DNA of 64,000 nucleotides, taken from NCBI RefSeq assembly GCF_001729785.1, contig NZ_CP017183.1:2728001-2792000 (forward strand). Direction: 5' to 3'. Origin of the DNA: Enterobacter hormaechei subsp. xiangfangensis. Lineage in GTDB: Bacteria; Pseudomonadota; Gammaproteobacteria; Enterobacterales; Enterobacteriaceae. Positions 59,946 to 64,000 of the stretch are shown here, piece by piece (position 1 is the first letter of the stretch; every line of letters begins with the position of its first letter). Under the pieces are notes generated by a model. The model was given only the letters and a program-made list of their open reading frames with translations. It searched no databases and was not told the DNA's origin. A program made the translations under genes and the position numbers.

Positions 59946-60500
59946 TTACTTGTTCAGTCGATAGAAAGTCGCCTTACTAATCTGTAACTCACCCTGCACC
60001 TGCTTTGGTGACATTCCCTGTGAAAGAAGTTCCTGAACCTGTTCAGCTGTTGCTTTAATCGGTCTGCCACAGTGAACCCCTTCTGACTGAGCACGTTTGA
60101 TGCCAGCTGTGCGGCGCTCTGCTATCAAGTCTTTCTCTAAAGAAGCCAATCCAGCCATCATAGTGAGCATTGCCTTACCCACTGGTGTAGAAAGGTCGAA
60201 CCCCTCACGCAAGCTGATAACCTTCACACCTTTAGCCTGTAAAGTCTCAACCGTGGATAATACGTCGATGGTATTACGGCCTAAGCGGTCGATCCCGATA
60301 ACTACCAGTGTATCCCCTTCACGTACATAGCTCAGTAGGTCACCGAACCCTTTACGCTCTGTTGCCTTAATGCCACCTGATACAGCCTCATCAGAGAACC
60401 ATTTACCCACCTGATAACCAGCCTCATTGATTTGTTTCTTCTGGTTCTCAATAGTCTGGTCAGAAGTTGAAACTCGAACGTAAGCGATTACAGATGACAT
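59946..60500 (-). CDS. Small serine resolvase/invertase
   Basis: 184 residues. The catalytic Ser11 is in YVRVSTSDQ, with further motifs FSDEAVSGG, VVIGIDRLGRN and the E-helix LASLEKDLIAERRTAG; a C-terminal helix-turn-helix (SPKQVQGELQ, SKATFYRLNK) binds DNA. This is the full Tn3/Hin family length. A repeat-rich segment just upstream is a good res-site candidate, so it may resolve dimers of the circular element or invert DNA. Confidence 0.9.
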   Translation of the reverse strand: MSSVIAYVRVSTSDQTIENQKKQINEAGYQVGKWFSDEAVSGGIKATERKGFGDLLSYVREGDTLVVIGIDRLGRNTIDVLSTVETLQAKGVKVISLREGFDLSTPVGKAMLTMMAGLASLEKDLIAERRTAGIKRAQSEGVHCGRPIKATAEQVQELLSQGMSPKQVQGELQISKATFYRLNK

Positions 60501-60521
60501 TATGGTGATTCCCTGAAAGTT

Positions 60522-60642
60522 GTCTCAAAACCTAGTCTCAAAATGATACATGTATCAAAACTCAAAATCAACCTTTTGAGACGAGCTAATCACACCTTTA
60601 GAGACCCTTTTCAGCAGTATCAAAACCACTTCCTTTTGAGAC
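60522..60642. promoter_or_regulatory. Candidate resolvase recombination site (res)
   Basis: The 9-mer GTCTCAAAA occurs at 60522 and 60535, and its inverse TTTTGAGAC at 60574 and 60634, with an imperfect TTTAGAGAC at 60598. A perfect 14-bp palindrome TGATACATGTATCA (60544-60557) lies inside. Position just before the resolvase start fits a res site or an autoregulatory operator. Confidence 0.6.
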
Positions 60643-60729
60643 TGCATCGACTGAGGGTTGATTGTAACCACATGACCAATCAATTATCTTAAAAGCCACT
60701 TGATAGCCCCTAACATAGACGGTAAGAGC

Positions 60730-61065
60730 ATGTTACACACAGCGGCATTGATTGCCCCAATCATCGGTTATTGTTCGTTCAGTTGTGGGATGACCTCATA
60801 CTTATGGTGTAAAGGTAAAGAGTTGAGCAAGTTGGGGTGGGTACTTGCCATCTTTAACGTTGCGGCCTTTTTATATCTGAATCACATATTGCTTATTGAC
60901 CTGATTCAACGTGTGGCTGATACGTCTGATGGCTATATAAGCATCTTTGATGATGACTTTGTGTCGGATGTTTCCCGCAATACCATTCAGATTATGATTA
61001 CCTATATAGCGGCCTCAACTGCTGGCGGTTACTTTGGAGCAAAGAAGAAATTTAAACAGGATTAA
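60730..61065 (+). CDS. Small unknown membrane protein
   Basis: 111 residues with about three TM segments (near residues 5-27, 38-58 and 88-105). No family recognised. The ATG is chosen over a TTG 30 bases upstream; neither has a strong ribosome site. A hairpin CTGTTCT/AGAACAG lies at 61082-61101. It is alone on the plus strand. Confidence 0.5.
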   Translation: MLHTAALIAPIIGYCSFSCGMTSYLWCKGKELSKLGWVLAIFNVAAFLYLNHILLIDLIQRVADTSDGYISIFDDDFVSDVSRNTIQIMITYIAASTAGGYFGAKKKFKQD

Positions 61066-61356
61066 ATTCACTGAATAATGCCTGTTCTGAATAAAGAACA
61101 GTTAATAGGCTACAGCTATTGATAATGCTTGTTTAGATAGGTGTTTTTAAGCCACCTATGAACACTGTTTTTCACTGTTAATTTAGCCATCTAAACGGCT
61201 ATTCTTCAGCGTTAGCAAGTCATTGAAGGGGTCACTATGGAAATTTCAAGAATCGAAAAGGAAATCTGGCTAACCATAGCGGCTAAACAACTGTCTCACA
61301 AACTAACTTTTCACTAAGATGATAAGGATGACACAGCATAAGGAGCTTCAAAGGAA

Positions 61357-62280
61357 ATGAAAGAAACCATTTATAACATCTTCTGCTTTTGTCCTGATGG
61401 TGTTCACATCACACATTGCGGAATCGTTGCGCATGAACGAGATGGTGACGATAATCAAAAACTGGAATTTTTAAGCAAGCAGTTAGAAACTGATTTAGCT
61501 TCTTGTAGGGCATTTCATGACATTCACCCTTCTGTACTCGATGATGACAAAAAACTGACACTTACAAGGTACAACACAAACTTGAGAGTGGGTAATAGCT
61601 ACGCCCCCTTTGAGTTGGCTCTTGAGGCTGTTAAAGCCCCTGCTAACCCTTTACTAATCGTTACACCAGTTGTTCAGAATAAGTTACAATATCATATTAA
61701 GCATCCGGTAGATGAACAATTGAGGAATGAACACACCCCTAACTATCATATTGAGGGGGTTCTTGACATTCCAGACTACCTTAATAAGTATTTAACAGGG
61801 AGTAAATTCCACCTCAAAAAGCTGATTAATGATGACCACATGGAGCCTGTGAAGCTTCTCTTTAATCAAAAACACTATATATCAAGCTTTAAGCTACTTG
61901 TTTCATTAATTGATACCATTGCTTACCTTGAATATGGTGACGTGAAAAGGAACTTCCAACAATGGCTCGATACCTATTCAGAAATCAGCAAGTTAGACAT
62001 TACACCTGATGAAGTCTATCAGTTGAGGAACTCTTTATTGCACATGACCAACCTCAACTCCAGAGATGTTCTGAAGAAAAAGCATCGACGCCTGAGCATT
62101 GCCATTTGCAAAAAAGGTCATCCGACTCAGTATCATGATGAAATTGTATATTTCAACTTTACAGACTTTTTATTCATCTTTGATGAAGCTGTTGATAGAT
62201 GGGTTGATAGCTACAGAGATAGTAAAAAGCAGTTAACTTTAATTGAAAGATATGATGAAGTATTGAGAGATAACTTCTGA
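61357..62280 (+). CDS. Unknown protein with a HEPN-type RNxxxH motif
   Basis: 307 residues, no TM segment. Residues 224-229 read RNSLLH in VYQLRNSLLHMTNLNS, preceded by a helix FKLLVSLIDTIAYLEYG, the HEPN RNase pattern. The N-terminal half (about 1-130) is mixed alpha/beta and not recognised. It is a single gene on the plus strand, ending at its own terminator. It shares no clear similarity with the other HEPN-type gene outside the motif. Confidence 0.65.
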   Translation: MKETIYNIFCFCPDGVHITHCGIVAHERDGDDNQKLEFLSKQLETDLASCRAFHDIHPSVLDDDKKLTLTRYNTNLRVGNSYAPFELALEAVKAPANPLLIVTPVVQNKLQYHIKHPVDEQLRNEHTPNYHIEGVLDIPDYLNKYLTGSKFHLKKLINDDHMEPVKLLFNQKHYISSFKLLVSLIDTIAYLEYGDVKRNFQQWLDTYSEISKLDITPDEVYQLRNSLLHMTNLNSRDVLKKKHRRLSIAICKKGHPTQYHDEIVYFNFTDFLFIFDEAVDRWVDSYRDSKKQLTLIERYDEVLRDNF

Positions 62281-62288
62281 GTAAGAAA

Positions 62289-62304
62289 GGGGCGAAATCG
62301 CCCC
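62289..62304 (+). terminator. Terminator of the 61357-62280 gene
   Basis: A compact stem GGGGCG/CGCCCC with loop AAAT, nine bases past the stop, then ATTAATT. Confidence 0.55.
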
Positions 62305-62345
62305 ATTAATTCACTGAGATTCTAACTTACCAATATAGCTAATAG

Positions 62346-62669
62346 TTAGCGAATTGAGCCATCAGGATAAAGATACATTCCACCTTCAAGATAAACCGCT
62401 TCACCATCTTCAACAGCCATATCCTCATATAGTGCAGCTAATTCATTCGGCTCTTTTTCCAGTGAAAGGTATGTCTCAACATCATAATCTTGTGCTTCTA
62501 ATTCTTCATTTGAAGAGACACCTAACTTTTGCTTTAAAGCTACAATATCAAAAATCCAAATCTTGCCATCCTTGACGTAATAAGCGCCATTATCATAACC
62601 ACGCTCATCAAGAACTTTTTCAAAGCCCATTGAAAGGGCTTTAAACACACTATGTTTTTTGTTAGCCAT
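62346..62669 (-). CDS. Unknown acidic small protein next to the recombinase
   Basis: 107 residues, soluble and acidic (YEDMAVEDGEAVYLEGG). It starts 54 bases after the recombinase stop on the same strand with GGGG six bases before ATG. No family recognised; place suggests an excision or anti-restriction helper, but this is a guess. Confidence 0.55.
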   Translation of the reverse strand: MANKKHSVFKALSMGFEKVLDERGYDNGAYYVKDGKIWIFDIVALKQKLGVSSNEELEAQDYDVETYLSLEKEPNELAALYEDMAVEDGEAVYLEGGMYLYPDGSIR

Positions 62670-62723
62670 AACTACCCCTGAGAATATTTTTGTTTGAGCA
62701 ATAAGTTACCTTCTTTAGAGGGC

Positions 62724-64000
62724 TTACTCAATCATCCTGTAAGTGTCAAAATCGAACTCATCAGCCTCTAACACTGGCAAGACTTCTAAGAAGATTTCAC
62801 CGTCAACCACCCTATCAAGTGGAAAGTTAAGCAGCTTCAAGCCGTTGTGTAAGAAGACATCACATTTCTTTCCAGCCGTGTTAAGTTGGATTTCTTTCAC
62901 TATCCGCTTAATGATAATTTGCGCCTCTATCCGGTCTTTCTTCACAGTCAAATCAAGATGACTGATTGTCTCAAGCTGGCTTGATTGCTCTCGCTGGTGA
63001 ACCTCTGAGACAGCCTTTTCAGCGTCCTTAATCTGGCTATTCAGGGCTTTCAAATCCTTAGCCATAGATTCGGTATCATCTGCCAGCATAGCCAGCTTAA
63101 TAAGCCTCTCACGCTGTTTGTGAAGCTCTTCTAGCTCACTTTGAAGAGAGCCTATAGCAGAGCCGTTATTACGATTGAGTGAAAGACGGTTAGTATTGTA
63201 AAGCAGCCCCTGAACCAATGCGCGGTCAGTCTGCAATCTGCTGAACCCAACACTATTACAGCGCCCTTCACTCTTCATTGAGCATTTGTAAATACCAGAC
63301 CTTTTAGCAGACACACCCGCAACAACGACAATAAAGCCACACTCAGAGCATCTGAGAACGCCCTTGAAGAGATTTGTTAGCAAAGGTAAGTCAGAGGAAG
63401 GTTTACGTCCTGAACCCTGTTTAAGCTGCTGTACAGCGTAGAATTGCTCATCGGTGATTATTGCGGGGTAATAGTTAGAAATCTCAGCTACACCCTTAAC
63501 AGCCATTGATTTAGAAGGGACTTTGTAACCAATCACCGAACGGTTTGAAAGTAACTCTGTGACCGATGATTGAGACCAGCCGCCTGTAACGGATTTGAAC
63601 TGGTTCAGAGTGGAAAACCCTTCATCATTCATTTGCTTGGCTATCTTGACGTGAGACAAGCCCTCTAACCGTAGCTGAAAGACACGTTGAACAGCCTTTA
63701 CATTCTCAGGGATGAATTCAAAGTGTGAACGGTCTTCAGAGACTTTTAACCATGCTGCACAACGCTTAGACATGATTTCACCGTTAGCTGCACGTTCCCT
63801 TTTAGCAGCCCATACAGACCTTAAACGGGTAGATTTCATCGCGGATTCTTCGTGTGCTCGTTCCATCACCAGCATTGCTTTAATCATGGAAAGCGAATCT
63901 TTGAGACTTTCTTTCGTGTACCACTCGTTATCGACAAGGGTCACCACTTCAACGCCAGCCCTGAGAATTTTTCTAAGCTGTTCCCCTGCTGTATCGATGT
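62724..64000 (-). CDS. Large serine recombinase (integrase), N-terminus off the window
   Basis: About 425 codons are visible; the frame stays open to the window edge (IDTAGEQLRKILRAG precedes VEVVTLVDN). The end of the catalytic domain is followed by a recombinase domain (about 80-190), a zinc ribbon (CSECGF with CSMKSEGRC), a coiled coil (SLQSELEELHKQRERL) and a C-terminal tail, the layout of phiC31-type integrases. The catalytic serine is outside. It is the likely integrase that placed the element in yecE. Confidence 0.92.
   Translation of the reverse strand, partial: IDTAGEQLRKILRAGVEVVTLVDNEWYTKESLKDSLSMIKAMLVMERAHEESAMKSTRLRSVWAAKRERAANGEIMSKRCAAWLKVSEDRSHFEFIPENVKAVQRVFQLRLEGLSHVKIAKQMNDEGFSTLNQFKSVTGGWSQSSVTELLSNRSVIGYKVPSKSMAVKGVAEISNYYPAIITDEQFYAVQQLKQGSGRKPSSDLPLLTNLFKGVLRCSECGFIVVVAGVSAKRSGIYKCSMKSEGRCNSVGFSRLQTDRALVQGLLYNTNRLSLNRNNGSAIGSLQSELEELHKQRERLIKLAMLADDTESMAKDLKALNSQIKDAEKAVSEVHQREQSSQLETISHLDLTVKKDRIEAQIIIKRIVKEIQLNTAGKKCDVFLHNGLKLLNFPLDRVVDGEIFLEVLPVLEADEFDFDTYRMIE

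Larger units (their letters stand above)
54250..64000. mobile_element. Serine-recombinase element inserted in yecE, right end off the window
   Basis: The backbone match stops inside yecE at about 54250, and from there to 64000 the DNA is AT-richer, carries no backbone genes, and holds a large serine recombinase, a resolvase with a candidate res site, iteron-like repeats, a Rep-like protein, and small unknown genes. Since the large recombinase normally sits at an element end, the element may stop shortly after 64 kb. No relaxase, coat or lysis genes are seen, so it may be a mobilisable or satellite-type element. Confidence 0.85.

Noticed and set aside
61237..61317. A 26-codon frame MEISRIEKEIW upstream of the 61357 gene
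   Set aside because: It has a G-rich ribosome-like site but is too short to support without conservation data.
54250..64000. Complete prophage
   Set aside because: No capsid, terminase, tail, lysis or phage-repressor genes are visible in the 9.75 kb seen, only recombination, regulation and unknown genes.

Overview
The window is chromosomal DNA from an Enterobacteriaceae close to Enterobacter (Enterobacter cloacae complex or a sister genus). The gene order from cspC to yecE follows the E. coli/Salmonella backbone almost gene for gene, and many protein starts and lengths match E. coli. An FtsI-like paralogue at the left edge (as in Salmonella PBP3SAL) and the absence of yebF, yebG, yebW and yebB point away from E. 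coli K-12. I could not run a database search, so the genus is an inference.

Region 1 (1-26.1 kb) is backbone: a truncated PBP3-like gene, yobF-cspC, yebO, mgrB (with a PhoP-box-like promoter), yobH, kdgR/yebQ (divergent), htpX, proQ-prc, msrC, letA-letB-rsmF-yebV, pphA, a VirK/YbjX-family gene, the antisense sRNA pair RyeA/SdsR, yebY-yebZ-yobA (copper-type CopC/CopD genes), holE, yobB, exoX, ptrB, yebE and purT (with a PurR operator).

Region 2 (26.1-35.6 kb) is an accessory type VI secretion module set between purT and eda. Read on the minus strand it is vgrG, a DUF3274/Tle3-like lipase effector, four tandem 711-bp immunity-lipoprotein genes (the last frameshifted in a poly-A run), a PAAR protein and an unknown four-TM membrane protein. 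Effector, immunity and delivery genes are tightly packed with overlaps or gaps of a few bases, so they probably form one operon. Related hairpins lie at both ends.

Region 3 (35.6-54.25 kb) is backbone again: eda, edd (GntR-type operator upstream) and zwf (HexR-type operator), then hexR, pykA, lpxM, mepM, znuA / znuCB (shared Zur operator), ruvC / ruvAB (LexA box inside the ruvC terminator), yebC, nudB, aspS, yecD and yecE.

Region 4 (about 54.25 kb to beyond the right edge) is a mobile element that has cut yecE after about residue 160. It is visibly AT-richer and made mostly of small unknown genes. It carries a large serine recombinase (running off the edge), a small serine resolvase with a repeat-rich candidate res site, four exactly 22-bp-spaced iteron-like repeats upstream of a winged-helix Rep-like gene, three tiny ribbon-helix-helix-like proteins, and two unrelated-looking proteins with the HEPN signature RNxxxH. 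The combination suggests an integrated, plasmid-like element with possible defence cargo. No relaxase, capsid or other transfer gene is visible in the part seen. No tRNA, rRNA or CRISPR array was recognised in the window.
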